Shown piece by piece: positions 38,218 to 48,295 of a stretch of DNA of 64,000 bases. Location of the stretch: NCBI RefSeq assembly GCF_000019525.1, contig NC_010506.1, positions 4,402,001 through 4,466,000 on the forward strand. Direction: 5' to 3'. Source of the stretch: Shewanella woodyi ATCC 51908 (lineage in GTDB: Bacteria; Pseudomonadota; Gammaproteobacteria; Enterobacterales; Shewanellaceae). The notes under the pieces are model-generated. The model made no database searches and was not told where the DNA came from. It saw only the letters and a list, made by a program, of their open reading frames with translations. The first letter of the stretch is position 1; each line of letters begins with the position of its first letter. The position numbers and the translations under genes were made by a program.

Positions 38218-38583
38218 GTGATATCTAAACGAAATATATTCAAATTAGCCCTGATAGCCGCCTTAATCGCGATCAGTTATCTGGTCTTCTCCCGACCTAG
38301 CTATCCTCAGCTTATCCCTCATATGGACAAGGTTGGACACTTGGTTAGTTTCTTCTGCCTATCCTATCTAACCTACTTGGCTTTCAAACCCAGATGGGGG
38401 TTTCTTGCCATAACACTTGCTTGTTATGCTATCTTCATCGAGTTAGTTCAGTATTGGCTCCCCTACCGAAGTGCATCACTGGCTGACTTTGCTGCCGATA
38501 TGCTTGGCGTTCTGCTCTTCTATTTTTGCCATTGGAGCTACCTAAGGTATTTTCAAGCATCCCACCTATCAGAGCCAGAGTAG
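38218..38583 (+). CDS. VanZ family membrane protein
   Basis: A 121-aa protein with four predicted helices and the VanZ motif pattern: HMDKVGHLVSFFCLSYL and EDxQxxLPxRSASLxDxxAD (here ELVQYWLPYRSASLADFAAD). The start is GTG. Role unknown in Gram-negatives; VanZ itself gives low teicoplanin resistance. Overlaps the predicted small ORF region by none; panE follows 14 bases later. Confidence 0.85.
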   Translation: MISKRNIFKLALIAALIAISYLVFSRPSYPQLIPHMDKVGHLVSFFCLSYLTYLAFKPRWGFLAITLACYAIFIELVQYWLPYRSASLADFAADMLGVLLFYFCHWSYLRYFQASHLSEPE

Positions 38584-38597
38584 TTAAGGCAATAAGC

Positions 38598-39557
38598 ATG
38601 AATGAAGTAGAGTTCAAAGCAGATCCTAAGGTGGCTATTCTAGGAGCTGGTGCCATTGGCCAGCTGCTGTATCATCAGCTATCCGCTGCAGGTACCTGTC
38701 CTTACTTTATTACTAGAAAAGAGACATTGAGTAAGCAAACGCTTACTTTCACCTCCCTTGAAAACAAGGTTAGTGACTCAGAAGCTCAACTCCTCTCCAG
38801 CGCAACTCAGTTACACTCAGATGATCAACTTGCCAGCACATTAGCTGGCACAGAGCTCATCATAGTGTGTGTTAAGGCTTATCAAGTCAGAAGCGCCATC
38901 GATGCTATCCTCTCACGGCTACCTAAACAGTGTCATATCCTACTGCTCCATAACGGAATGGGCCCACACCTTGAAGTCGCCAAACAGCTATCAACTCAAG
39001 GACTAAGTGTCGGCACCACTTCTCAAGGTGCGCTCAAACTCGCCCCTTGGCATATACAACAAACTGGTTCAGGTAGCACTCAGTTCGGTCATGTGAGCGG
39101 CTCAAAACTGCCAGAAACACTCAAAGCGCTATTGCTAAATGCCATTACACACAGCCAATGGTGCGATCCCATATTACCGCTGCTTTGGCAAAAATTGGCC
39201 ATCAATGCAGTGATTAACCCGCTGACCGCCATTGAACAGTGTCGCAACGGTGACTTAGCAGCTCCCCACTATCAGACAATGCAGGGTAAAATCATCTCAG
39301 AGCTTGTTGAGGTCGCCCATGCTGATGGAGTAGAACTCGACAAGTTAGTGCTCACAAACCGAATAGATGAGGTGATAAAGCTCACCGCCAATAACTTCTC
39401 CTCCATGCATCAAGATGTGGCAAATAAGCGGCAAACAGAGATAGAGGCCATCAGCGGTTATATTATTAAACGAGCAGCCATTCATGGGCTTACATCAGAG
39501 GCCAATCAGCAGCTTTTCGAGCAAGTAAAAGTCCTCGAGTCCCGCTACCTCAGTTAA
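38598..39557 (+). CDS. panE: ketopantoate reductase-like (PanE/ApbA family)
   Basis: A 319-aa NADPH-dependent reductase converting 2-dehydropantoate to pantoate in vitamin B5 synthesis. Nucleotide loop GAGAIGQLL at the N-terminus, and the catalytic-site stretch WQKLAINAVINPLTAIEQC with Lys and Asn in the middle. The ATG of MNEVEFKAD has AAGGC upstream; the longer frame runs inside the VanZ gene. Paralogs exist in many genomes, so another 2-oxo acid is possible. Confidence 0.85.
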   Translation: MNEVEFKADPKVAILGAGAIGQLLYHQLSAAGTCPYFITRKETLSKQTLTFTSLENKVSDSEAQLLSSATQLHSDDQLASTLAGTELIIVCVKAYQVRSAIDAILSRLPKQCHILLLHNGMGPHLEVAKQLSTQGLSVGTTSQGALKLAPWHIQQTGSGSTQFGHVSGSKLPETLKALLLNAITHSQWCDPILPLLWQKLAINAVINPLTAIEQCRNGDLAAPHYQTMQGKIISELVEVAHADGVELDKLVLTNRIDEVIKLTANNFSSMHQDVANKRQTEIEAISGYIIKRAAIHGLTSEANQQLFEQVKVLESRYLS

Positions 39558-39713
39558 GCCCCATTGAGATAGACCTCAAGCTTAAAACTCAGTATTTTTC
39601 TCAACAACTAGAAATAGCCATAATTAGCCTCGAGTAAATTAGCCCTAGACGCCATACTTCTTATCTGTCTACTATGATGGAATAATAAATAGACAGATAT
39701 CATGGTAGAGTTT

Positions 39714-41198
39714 ATGAAAAGAGAGCAATGGAACTCGCGAATAGGCTTTATTCTCGCCGCCGTAGGCTCGGCAATTGGACTGGGGAATATTTGGCGCTTC
39801 CCCTATATGGCCTACGAGAATGGTGGCGGAGCCTTTTTTATCCCCTACCTTTTCGCCATGCTTTCAGCCGGGATCCCATTTATGATAATGGAGTTCAGTC
39901 TAGGACATAAACTCCGAGGCGCTTCACCTAAAATTTTCTCTAAATTAGGTGAAAACTATGGGCTCAGGCTCGAATGGTTGGGCTGGTTTCAGGTCTTTAT
40001 CGCCGCCATTATTGCTATCTACTATGTAGCTGTTATCGGTTGGGCTATCTCCTTTTTCAGCTTCTCATTTGATCAAAGCTGGGGGGGCGACACCAACGCC
40101 TTCTTCTTTGGCGAATACCTTAAAATTGGCGACCACTCCCCCACCAGCCTAGGCGGTTTTCAACTGCATATCGCCATCCCTATGGCCATTGCTTGGTCGA
40201 TCACCTTTATGGCCATATTTACTGGTGTAAAAGGGGGCATTGAGCGAGCCAGTAAGATAATGATGCCACTGCTCTTTTTTATGGTATTAATATTGATTGG
40301 ACGAATCGTCTTTCTACCTGGCGCCCTAGAGGGACTTAACTACCTGTTTCAACCTGACTTTAGTAAAATCATGGATGCAAAAGTCTGGTCAGCAGCTTAC
40401 GGGCAGATCTTCTTCACTTTAAGTGTTGGCTTTGCCATCATGTTGGCCTATTCGAGCTACCTTCCTGAAAAGTCAGATATTAATAACAACGCCTTTATGA
40501 CGGTGCTGATAAACTGCGGCTTCTCAATACTTGCAGGGGTACTCATCTTTGCCATCTTAGGTTATATGGCACAGGAGCAGGCAAAGCCCCTAACCGAAGT
40601 GGTCTCATCTGGGGTCGGTTTGGCTTTCGTCACCATCCCCGCAGCAATTAACTTACTTCCAGCCCCCTACATTTTTGGCCCACTCTTCTTCTTTGCCTTA
40701 GTCGTTGCGGGGTTAAGTTCCCACATATCGATTATTGAAGCGGTCACCTCCGCCCTGATTGATAAACTCTGTATGCCACGTAAAAAGGCGGCCATCATAG
40801 TGTGTGGCAGCGGCTTTATTATCTCCATGGCGTTTGCCACCAATGGCGGATTACTGCTACTGGATCTAGTTGATTACTTTATTAATAATGTCGCCCTACT
40901 CTTTAGCTGCTTTGCAGAGCTGATAATACTGGCTTGGCTGTTTAAGATTGCCGATGTTCGAGAATACGCGAATCGAATATCTGATTTCACCATTGGCAGC
41001 TGGATGGATCTCTGTCTGCGCTTTATCAGTCCCGCCATGTTAGCGATTATCTTAGTTAAAAACCTGATCAACACGGTCAACAACGGTTATGGTGATTACC
41101 CCATTACAGATCAGCTGATATTGGGCTGGGGACTTATCGCCTTTATGTTGTTTGTCTCCCTTATCATCAATCTAGCATCCAACAAGGAGGAGCTATGA
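39714..41198 (+). CDS. Na+-dependent transporter of the NSS family
   Basis: A 494-aa symporter with twelve helices. The Na+/substrate-site stretch AVGSAIGLGNIWRFPYMAYENGGGAF is complete (residues about 15-40). With the MetS-like partner directly after it, the pair resembles MetPS, a methionine/alanine uptake system. The start could also be the ATG four codons upstream (39702); GGTAGAG is better placed for 39714. Confidence 0.9.
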   Translation: MKREQWNSRIGFILAAVGSAIGLGNIWRFPYMAYENGGGAFFIPYLFAMLSAGIPFMIMEFSLGHKLRGASPKIFSKLGENYGLRLEWLGWFQVFIAAIIAIYYVAVIGWAISFFSFSFDQSWGGDTNAFFFGEYLKIGDHSPTSLGGFQLHIAIPMAIAWSITFMAIFTGVKGGIERASKIMMPLLFFMVLILIGRIVFLPGALEGLNYLFQPDFSKIMDAKVWSAAYGQIFFTLSVGFAIMLAYSSYLPEKSDINNNAFMTVLINCGFSILAGVLIFAILGYMAQEQAKPLTEVVSSGVGLAFVTIPAAINLLPAPYIFGPLFFFALVVAGLSSHISIIEAVTSALIDKLCMPRKKAAIIVCGSGFIISMAFATNGGLLLLDLVDYFINNVALLFSCFAELIILAWLFKIADVREYANRISDFTIGSWMDLCLRFISPAMLAIILVKNLINTVNNGYGDYPITDQLILGWGLIAFMLFVSLIINLASNKEEL

Positions 41199-41296
41199 GT
41201 ACTGGCGCCTTAATCATGATGACATTAGCACTACTGATAACCTGGGGCGGCGCAGGGGTATGCATCGCTATTGCGATGAAAAAATCCAAAACTTAA
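41195..41296 (+). CDS. metS: MetS-like small subunit of NSS transporter
   Basis: A 33-aa single-helix protein, MSTGALIMMTLALLITWGGA with a basic tail (KKSKT). Its ATG overlaps the transporter stop (ATGA) and has AAGGAGG upstream. MetS-type subunits are required for activity of their NSS partner. Confidence 0.85.
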   Translation: MSTGALIMMTLALLITWGGAGVCIAIAMKKSKT

Positions 41297-41304
41297 TCCA
41301 GTAT

Positions 41305-41328
41305 AAAAAGCCCCTTTCGGGGCTTTTT
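41305..41328. terminator. bidirectional terminator
   Basis: A perfect 10-bp stem AAAAAGCCCC / GGGGCTTTTT with a TTTC loop. It ends the metS unit and lies directly after the convergent sulfatase gene. Confidence 0.85.
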
Positions 41329-41329
41329 A

Positions 41330-42778
41330 TTACTCAAGCAAGCTGACTTGCTCGATATCATTATCACGATACCACTCATCCAGTAGTGCAAGTAAATGCG
41401 CTCGTCGCTTAGGCTCTAACTGCTCAAGATTGACCTGCTCAGCGATGTCATTGCTTAGGTTGTATAACTCCACCCTATCTTGCTCGTAAAAATGCAATAG
41501 TTTCCAATCTCCCACACGAATAGCGGCACTTGGCTTGTTACCGCTGCCATGATAATGCGGATGATGCCAGACTATGACTCGCTGCTTAGCAAGTTCAGGC
41601 TCCTCATCCAATAAGAAGATATCTGAGCCATCAATCCCCTCTGGGATCTTAGCACCAGCAACATTAGCCAATGTTGGATAGAGATCAGCCGATGTCGTCA
41701 AGGTATCGTGCTGACTCTGAATTTGCTGACCGGGTTGATGAATAAGCAGAGGAATACGCACTCCCCCTTCATAGACCCAACCTTTACCAGAGCGCAGTGG
41801 TAGATTGGCAGTCGATGTTACTCTTTCATCCCCCTGATGACGTGTTGAGAAACCACCATTATCAGAGGTTAGTACCACCAAAGTGTTCTTATCTAGCCCC
41901 TGCTTTTCAAGCGACTCAAGTATACGGCCAACAGACTTGTCTACCGCCCAGATCATGGAGGCGTAGTTGGCATCGACTTGATTTATCTGAGTTCGGCTTT
42001 GATGGCCCTTATCGATTAGAAAAGCTTTCTCACCTGCCACGGTATTGGTTTTCTCCTTAAAGTAAGCCAACTTATCAGGCCCCGCCTGCAGGGGAGTATG
42101 CACCCCGTAATATGACAAGAGGGCAAAAAAAGGTTTCTCATGCTTTTGAGATAAAAAGTCTATGGTTTCATCGGTCAGCCGCTTAGTCAGGTGCTCACCT
42201 TTGTTACGATTCGGAAGATTAGGGTTTTTATAGGGATCATAATACCCACCAGGTGGAGAGCCACGATGCATGCCACCAATATTGATATCAAAACCTTGAT
42301 CTGTCGGTAGGTAGCCCTCACCTCCCATATGCCACTTCCCCGCAAAAAAAGTCTCGTAGCCTTGGGATTTAAAGGCTTCGGCTAAGGTGAGTTCAGTTAA
42401 TGCCAAGTGATCTGCTTTCCACGGTTCCTTCAACTTAGGAGACTTAGCTTTATAACCTGGAAAATGGGTCGTAATTTTGAGTTTACTGGGGTGTTTTCCC
42501 GTCATTAAGGCTGCACGAGAGGGAGAACAAACAGGGGATGAGGAGTAAGCTTGAGTATAGAGCCGACTCTGTGATGCTAAAGCATCTATGTTTGGAGACT
42601 CGTAATATTGACTGCCATAGGCGCCCAAATCTGTCCATCCAAGATCATCTATCAGCAGGACAAGCACGTTTTGATCAGCGCCATTAGATGACTTCTCAAG
42701 TTGCAATTCAGGTTTAGAGTCAGCAAACGCACAGAAGCTGACAAGGCTTACTAATAAAAGAGGATAGTGTTTCTTCAT
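41330..42778 (-). CDS. type I sulfatase (formylglycine-dependent), secreted
   Basis: A 482-aa sulfatase with signal peptide (MKKHYPLLLVSLVSFCAFA). The Ca2+-binding start is LLIDDLGWTD and the formylglycine site is SPVCSPSRAALMTGK with Cys84. The Lys/His residues of the active site follow in FFAGKWHMGG. It hydrolyses a sulfate ester, likely on a galactan oligosaccharide given the neighbours. Close in layout to the sulfatase at 48536-50005 (both have GKWHxG-YxP-QGFD-KNLxP patterns). Confidence 0.93.
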   Translation of the reverse strand: MKKHYPLLLVSLVSFCAFADSKPELQLEKSSNGADQNVLVLLIDDLGWTDLGAYGSQYYESPNIDALASQSRLYTQAYSSSPVCSPSRAALMTGKHPSKLKITTHFPGYKAKSPKLKEPWKADHLALTELTLAEAFKSQGYETFFAGKWHMGGEGYLPTDQGFDINIGGMHRGSPPGGYYDPYKNPNLPNRNKGEHLTKRLTDETIDFLSQKHEKPFFALLSYYGVHTPLQAGPDKLAYFKEKTNTVAGEKAFLIDKGHQSRTQINQVDANYASMIWAVDKSVGRILESLEKQGLDKNTLVVLTSDNGGFSTRHQGDERVTSTANLPLRSGKGWVYEGGVRIPLLIHQPGQQIQSQHDTLTTSADLYPTLANVAGAKIPEGIDGSDIFLLDEEPELAKQRVIVWHHPHYHGSGNKPSAAIRVGDWKLLHFYEQDRVELYNLSNDIAEQVNLEQLEPKRRAHLLALLDEWYRDNDIEQVSLLE

Positions 42779-42847
42779 CACAACAGATCCATATTATCAA
42801 ATTAACATCATAGCTGGGCTCGATTAAGCCCTGCTAAACACAGAGAT

Positions 42848-44332
42848 TTACTTAACTTCTAGCTGCTCCCAATAACGTTTGTCCCAGCCAGCTGGCTTTG
42901 CCAACGTATCAAACCAGACTTTGTAATCCGCAGTCAGTTGCTTCACAACTTGAGGATGCTTATTGGCAATATCGTGGTGCTCAGCATGATCTGTACTCAC
43001 ATTAAACAGCTCAGTCTTCTTGCTATCGGCCCAATATCTAAGCATCCACTCACCACTTCTGACGGCCCAAGCAGGCTCTGCGGTGGATTTGTCATCAATC
43101 TTCTTCCCCTTGGCATCACGAATGAATCCCCAGTGATGAGACAACTGACTTGCCCAGAAAAGCTGACGCTCATCCTCTTCAACCCTCTTCAGCTTAGGCA
43201 GTAAATTGTTTCCATCAAGATTGTCTGATAAATCCACACCAGCAGCTGCGAGAGCAGTCGGTATCAAATCCATTGAAGAGATAACGGCATCATCAACACG
43301 CCCACCATTAACTAAGGCTTTAGGCCCCCAAATGACGACAGGAACCCTAGTACCGCCTTGCCATACCTGTCCCTTATAACCGGTAAAAGGGGCATTGGCA
43401 GGTAGAGGGAAAGGCTTACCACCCGGCGCACCATTGTCACTTAGAAACATGATGATGGTGTTGTCTAGCTGACCATTACTGTCCAACTGCTTGATAATTT
43501 TGGCCACTCCTTGATCTAACGCGTAGAGGTAGGAGTAGAAATAATCCAGATATCGATCACCACTGTTAAAAGGTGCCTGATACTCTTTGGGAGCTGCCTT
43601 ATTTAAGGGGCCGTGTACGGCGTTATAAGCCATATAGAGGAAGAAAGGCTTACTCTTGTCTTGGTTAATGAAATCAATAGCATGATTGGTCAGCTGATCG
43701 GTCAGATAGCCTTCAGCCTTCACAGGTTTACGATTAAGTTCGAGAATTTTGGAGTCATAATAGGGGGTGCCTGAACGGTCAAAACCGAAAAAGAAATCGA
43801 ACCCACGATCTAGCGGGTGCTGAGCTAACGTATAAGAGGCTTTTTTCTCTCCCTTTGTCAGATGCCACTTACCAACAGCGCCAGTACGGTAACCCGCTTT
43901 ACGGAAGTTGTTTGCCAGTACATTTTCCTCAACGGGTAAACCAGCAGCCTTAACATCTGCATTATTATATATACCAAACCTTTGCGGGTAGCGACCAGTC
44001 ATCAAGGCTGCTCGGCTAGGACCGCATAATGGGCTAGGAACATAAGCATTAGTAAAGCGAACCCCTTCATTGGCTAATTGAGTTAAGGTTGGCGTCGCTT
44101 TTTTTGCGTAAGAACGAGCAAGCTCTGGTTTATGACGCTGACTATCCCGTTTAAGATTTTGAGGGTTATAGCTATCAGCTGTTGCCAAGTCCAGGTTCAT
44201 GGCCACATGACCAAATCCCATGTCATCAGCCAACACGATGACAACATTGGGCGGTGTCTGCTGCGCTGCTATAGCTGAGCTACCAAGCATCAGACCCATC
44301 AAGCTCCAGCGTAAGGAGGTTATTAAACTCAT
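42848..44332 (-). CDS. type I sulfatase, secreted
   Basis: A 494-aa sulfatase with signal peptide (cleavage near AIAAQQ). Metal site VLADDMGFGHV and formylglycine site PSPLCGPSRAALMTGR with Cys103, followed by AVGKWHL. A long insertion (about residues 45-80, rich in Lys/Arg/Ser) separates the metal-binding strand from the formylglycine site, a feature of some carbohydrate sulfatase subfamilies. Upstream of it lies the divergent cytochrome gene. Confidence 0.93.
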   Translation of the reverse strand: MSLITSLRWSLMGLMLGSSAIAAQQTPPNVVIVLADDMGFGHVAMNLDLATADSYNPQNLKRDSQRHKPELARSYAKKATPTLTQLANEGVRFTNAYVPSPLCGPSRAALMTGRYPQRFGIYNNADVKAAGLPVEENVLANNFRKAGYRTGAVGKWHLTKGEKKASYTLAQHPLDRGFDFFFGFDRSGTPYYDSKILELNRKPVKAEGYLTDQLTNHAIDFINQDKSKPFFLYMAYNAVHGPLNKAAPKEYQAPFNSGDRYLDYFYSYLYALDQGVAKIIKQLDSNGQLDNTIIMFLSDNGAPGGKPFPLPANAPFTGYKGQVWQGGTRVPVVIWGPKALVNGGRVDDAVISSMDLIPTALAAAGVDLSDNLDGNNLLPKLKRVEEDERQLFWASQLSHHWGFIRDAKGKKIDDKSTAEPAWAVRSGEWMLRYWADSKKTELFNVSTDHAEHHDIANKHPQVVKQLTADYKVWFDTLAKPAGWDKRYWEQLEVK

Positions 44333-44729
44333 GACTTCTCTCTTTCGTTGCTATCATTATCATTTAGGTTTGAAGATTCACCTTAACAATTAAATACTAT
44401 TTATAACACATAAAGGTCAGGGCTTTACCTTTTTTTACAAATCAGCCACATTTAGATCTACCTGTGTAGTGTGGCACTAGAGCCCTTATCACCTAAACAA
44501 CTTAACCGACTAATTAATAAAACAATAAATTAATAACCGACTTATATTCCAGTCAAGATCTCCTTGGCGATAGATTCCCTGACAGGGTGATTTAAAAGCG
44601 GACAAGCAATGAAATATTTAACAAGTGTATGGTTCTTCCTCTATAAAATATATATGATAATTAGAAAATAATAACATCTTGGCAGTCGTTCCTCTTGCAG
44701 GTATTGGTTGCAAAAGACTTGGAGTCATT
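44333..44729. other. divergent promoter region, sulfatase / octahaem cytochrome
   Basis: 397 AT-rich bases. A small hairpin CCCTGACAGGG lies near 44577 and a weak AAAGGT / ACCTTT stem near 44411. I see no gene and no operator that I can name. Confidence 0.45.
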
Positions 44730-46919
44730 GTGCTGCGTTTCTCTATTCTCATCATGCTAATCTTATCCCTTGAGCTCTCTGCCTCAGAAAAAGCGCAGCC
44801 AAAAAGTAATGCTAGCTGCATCGGCTGCCACCAACCGGAAGCTGGCCATTGGCAACAATCTGATCATGCTAAAGCGATGGCAATTGCAACTGAAGCCAAT
44901 GTACTGGGCGATTTTTCCTCAGTCGACATCAAGCACTATAGCCAGAAAGCTCATTTTCACCGCAAGAGTGGAAAATACTTTGCCGATATCAGCTATGACA
45001 AAACTGAAAAGCAGCAGGGTAAAGCTAAACAAAGCTTTGAGGTAAAATACAGCTTTGGCCACTACCCCTTGCAGCAGTATCTGGTTGAGACAGGCAAAGG
45101 AAAGCTACAGGTGTTGCCATTTGCATGGGACAGCCGACCAAAAACTCAAGGTGGACAGAGGTGGTACCATAACTATCAAAATGAGGAGATCGCTCCCAAC
45201 GACAGACTACATTGGAGACAACCACTACAGAACTGGAATGGCATGTGCGCTGATTGTCATTCTGACGGACTCAAACGACACTTCTCTTTAAATGAGCAAT
45301 CTTTCGATACCCAATGGGATAATATCAATGTCGGTTGCCTATCCTGCCACGGGGATATGTCGGCCCATAGCCAAGCGCAAACAACCAAGAGTCGTAGCCC
45401 AAGTAAGTTATCACTCCGCGATAACCCCATGCATAGAGACGATAAAGGAGTATGGAAACGAAAAGTCGAGGAAAAGGTAGCCACTTGGCACGGAGAGCCC
45501 AGAGATAACCGCTTTATGGAAACCTGCTTCGCCTGCCACTCCCTAAGATCGCCACTAACCGACGGAATAGAAGCGCAAAAGCCGTTTCTGGATCAATTCT
45601 CCCCTAGATTTATCAATGCCCCCAGCTATTATCCTGACGGCCAAATTAAGGAGGAGGTCTATGTGTATGGCTCCTTTATGCAGAGCAAGATGCAAGCTGC
45701 TGGCGTCAACTGCCTAGATTGCCATGATAGCCATACCATGAAACTTAAAGCTGAAGGGAATAATCTCTGCCTGCAGTGCCATAGCCCAGCGCACTTTAAT
45801 ACTCAAGAGCACCTTCACCACAAAGCGGGAACCGCCGGCAGCCAATGTGTCGATTGCCATATGCCGCAAACTCGCTATATGGGCGTTGATGATAGACGAG
45901 ACCATAGCTTTAGTATTCCGCGCCCTACATTGAGCAAACAAACGAGCTCGCCTAATGCCTGTAATCGTTGCCATCAAGATAAAGACTCCAGCTGGGCAGC
46001 TGCACAATTAAAAGATTGGTTTGGCGGTGAAAAACAGCTAGCGCCAAACCAGCTTGCACTCATCTCCCTTAGAGCTGGGGAGGCAATCTCCCCAATCGCC
46101 CACACAAAGATAATCGATGACACAAGTATTGCAGCTATCATCCGTGCCAGTGCAATCGAGCTACTACCTATGACCCATGATACCGCCAACGTTAGCTGGT
46201 ATCAGTCCCTACTCACCTCATCAGAGCCACTTATCCGTTTAGCTGCAGCGGAGCAAGGCTACCTGTTGCCTGATAATATTCGAGCACAGGTACTATCCCC
46301 TTTATTAAACGATCCACTACGCTCTGTTCGTGTCGCAGCAGCAAGAACCCTTAGCGCTGATACAAAGCTAAAGGCAACTCAAGAGCTAACCTTTTCTAAT
46401 GAAGTCAGCAGTTGGCGAGGAGAGGGAAGATTGAATCTGGCACTACAACATCTGGCAATTGGCCAATGGGAGAAAGCAGAAACCCAGCTTATCGCCAGCA
46501 TTGCCACCGACCCCTACTTCGATCCAAGCTATATTAATCTGGCAGATATCTACCGAGCAACCGGACAAACCAGTAAGGCCAATAACACCTTTAAAGAGGG
46601 GCTATTACATAACCCTAACTCTTCGGGCCTACATTATGGATTAGGTTTACACCTCATCAGAGCTAAAGATTATTTAGCTGCTGAGAAGTACCTTGAGAAC
46701 GCAGCCACACTAGCCCCTCAAAATGTGCAATATCAATATGTCTATCTGGTGGCATTAGATCACAACGGCAAAACGACTGACGCCTTGGACTACCTTAAAC
46801 GATATTTCTCAAGTTATCCCGCTCATCCACAACTTATCGATACAGGCATTAGCTTTGCCCGAAAACAGGGTCACTTGAGCATGCTTAACTACCTGCAACA
46901 GTTGAAAAATACCAAATGA
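44730..46919 (+). CDS. octahaem cytochrome c with HEAT/TPR C-terminus
   Basis: A 729-aa exported protein with signal peptide (residues 1-20) and eight CxxCH haem motifs: CIGCH, CADCH, CLSCH, CFACH, CLDCH, CLQCH, CVDCH and CNRCH, within about 30-420. The middle (430-550) has HEAT-like helices and the last 170 residues are TPRs. The start is GTG at 44730 because GGAG is correctly spaced; upstream codons are unlike a signal peptide. It resembles cytochrome c554-type electron carriers joined to a scaffold. Why it lies in a sulfatase locus is unknown. Confidence 0.88.
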   Translation: MLRFSILIMLILSLELSASEKAQPKSNASCIGCHQPEAGHWQQSDHAKAMAIATEANVLGDFSSVDIKHYSQKAHFHRKSGKYFADISYDKTEKQQGKAKQSFEVKYSFGHYPLQQYLVETGKGKLQVLPFAWDSRPKTQGGQRWYHNYQNEEIAPNDRLHWRQPLQNWNGMCADCHSDGLKRHFSLNEQSFDTQWDNINVGCLSCHGDMSAHSQAQTTKSRSPSKLSLRDNPMHRDDKGVWKRKVEEKVATWHGEPRDNRFMETCFACHSLRSPLTDGIEAQKPFLDQFSPRFINAPSYYPDGQIKEEVYVYGSFMQSKMQAAGVNCLDCHDSHTMKLKAEGNNLCLQCHSPAHFNTQEHLHHKAGTAGSQCVDCHMPQTRYMGVDDRRDHSFSIPRPTLSKQTSSPNACNRCHQDKDSSWAAAQLKDWFGGEKQLAPNQLALISLRAGEAISPIAHTKIIDDTSIAAIIRASAIELLPMTHDTANVSWYQSLLTSSEPLIRLAAAEQGYLLPDNIRAQVLSPLLNDPLRSVRVAAARTLSADTKLKATQELTFSNEVSSWRGEGRLNLALQHLAIGQWEKAETQLIASIATDPYFDPSYINLADIYRATGQTSKANNTFKEGLLHNPNSSGLHYGLGLHLIRAKDYLAAEKYLENAATLAPQNVQYQYVYLVALDHNGKTTDALDYLKRYFSSYPAHPQLIDTGISFARKQGHLSMLNYLQQLKNTK

Positions 46920-46944
46920 TAAAGTGATTAGTATTTAAAGGAAG

Positions 46945-46975
46945 AAAACCAGAAGCTGTCATGACTTCTGGTTTT
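46945..46975. terminator. bidirectional terminator
   Basis: An 11-bp stem AAAACCAGAAG / CTTCTGGTTTT with a 9-base loop lies between the convergent cytochrome and hydrolase genes. Confidence 0.85.
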
Positions 46976-47005
46976 TGTTGTTGGAAAAGACTTAGCTGTT
47001 AGCTG

Positions 47006-48091
47006 TTAATTGTTAGTTTTTAAATTTAATCTAGCATCTTGCATATCATCGCTCTGCAGATAAGTAGCGCTAACCTTATTCAGTGCTTTTAACTTAGGCA
47101 GCTCAGCCATTGCAGCATGCAAACGATCTGCACCATGATCAATCGCAAGATGAATATCCGTTGCTACCGTTTCCGTTTGCACATAAATAAGATTACCTGC
47201 ATCGCCTTTTTGTCTCAGGTAATAAGTCACATCGGTTGTCTTGTTTTCATCACCAATATCACTCACTCCCAAAGAGTTATTACCCAATATGCAACGCCCT
47301 GGTGCGCGCTCTATGCAGTAATCCATTAATGTATTAACAAACTCAGGTTTCTTTGCATTACCATTTTCATAGTCCTGCCACATATTGTAAGCCATACCAA
47401 TGTGCGTTTTTGGCCACTTGCTTGCAGCGACACGTATCTGCCACTTAAGGCAATTTTCATCTTTTAGCAGAGTTAGCCCGTTATCACGCATGATATCGAT
47501 ATTCTTCTTACCATCATCACGGCTATTATCCCTTGGGTTTCTCCACATAGTTTCAGCGTTATGGGTCATACAACCAGAAACTGCAACCTCTCTAAGTAAA
47601 GGGTGACTATCATATTTAGCAGCGAGCTTTGTTTGGAAGTTTGACCATAGTGGGCGAAACTTTTTCGCTTTCCAGAAAAATGGCATATAGCCTTCTTTAC
47701 CATTTTTATATTGGGCAAAAAACTCGCCAGTCTCATCACCAACCCAGCCTGGTGAGTAAATCCCTGCAAATACCCTTAATTTAATCCCCAGTTTATTCGA
47801 AGGGTTGGCGTTATTCCACGTAGTAACTGCCGAGATAGCTTGGTCGATGACGTTGTTTGCTCTGATCGCACCATCTTTATTCGGTTGCAGGTGTGCCCAC
47901 TCGGCTTGAACAACAATACCATCAACGTGCCTAGCCCAAGTTGAGCCGTTGGGGTTATCAAAGTGATTACGTTCACCAACAGTCCCGCTGTGATCTCCCC
48001 TAAGTACAAAACCTTCTAGTCTATCTTTTGCGTCAACTTGCACAATATGGGCAGCTAAGCAAACCAACACGCTCGCTAATATTCGTTTCAT
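47006..48091 (-). CDS. secreted putative TIM-barrel glycoside hydrolase, family not recognised
   Basis: A 361-aa protein: signal peptide MKRILASVLVCLAAHIVQVDA, then a sequence with the rhythm of a (beta/alpha)8 barrel. Clan-A-like candidate catalytic acids are Glu180 at a strand end (THNAETMWR) and Glu307 (LIYVQTETVA). I infer hydrolysis of a galactan from location; no CAZy family was recognised. The ATG is preceded by AAGGAGA; the 20-residue extension upstream is not used. Cys174/214/259/267 may form disulfides. Confidence 0.55.
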   Translation of the reverse strand: MKRILASVLVCLAAHIVQVDAKDRLEGFVLRGDHSGTVGERNHFDNPNGSTWARHVDGIVVQAEWAHLQPNKDGAIRANNVIDQAISAVTTWNNANPSNKLGIKLRVFAGIYSPGWVGDETGEFFAQYKNGKEGYMPFFWKAKKFRPLWSNFQTKLAAKYDSHPLLREVAVSGCMTHNAETMWRNPRDNSRDDGKKNIDIMRDNGLTLLKDENCLKWQIRVAASKWPKTHIGMAYNMWQDYENGNAKKPEFVNTLMDYCIERAPGRCILGNNSLGVSDIGDENKTTDVTYYLRQKGDAGNLIYVQTETVATDIHLAIDHGADRLHAAMAELPKLKALNKVSATYLQSDDMQDARLNLKTNN

Positions 48092-48295
48092 TATATTCTC
48101 CTTTTTACTCTTGTTATTAATGATAGACAGCAACCCTGTCTGCAATAACAAACAAAGTTGAATAACTTCTGACTATAACCACCGCCTAAATGGTTAACTT
48201 TCGCTCAAAAGCACACCATTAATAACACATGTAATATTTATATTACAAATAATTCACACCCAGACAAACTCAACACTGAAATTGGGCAAAAAAAA

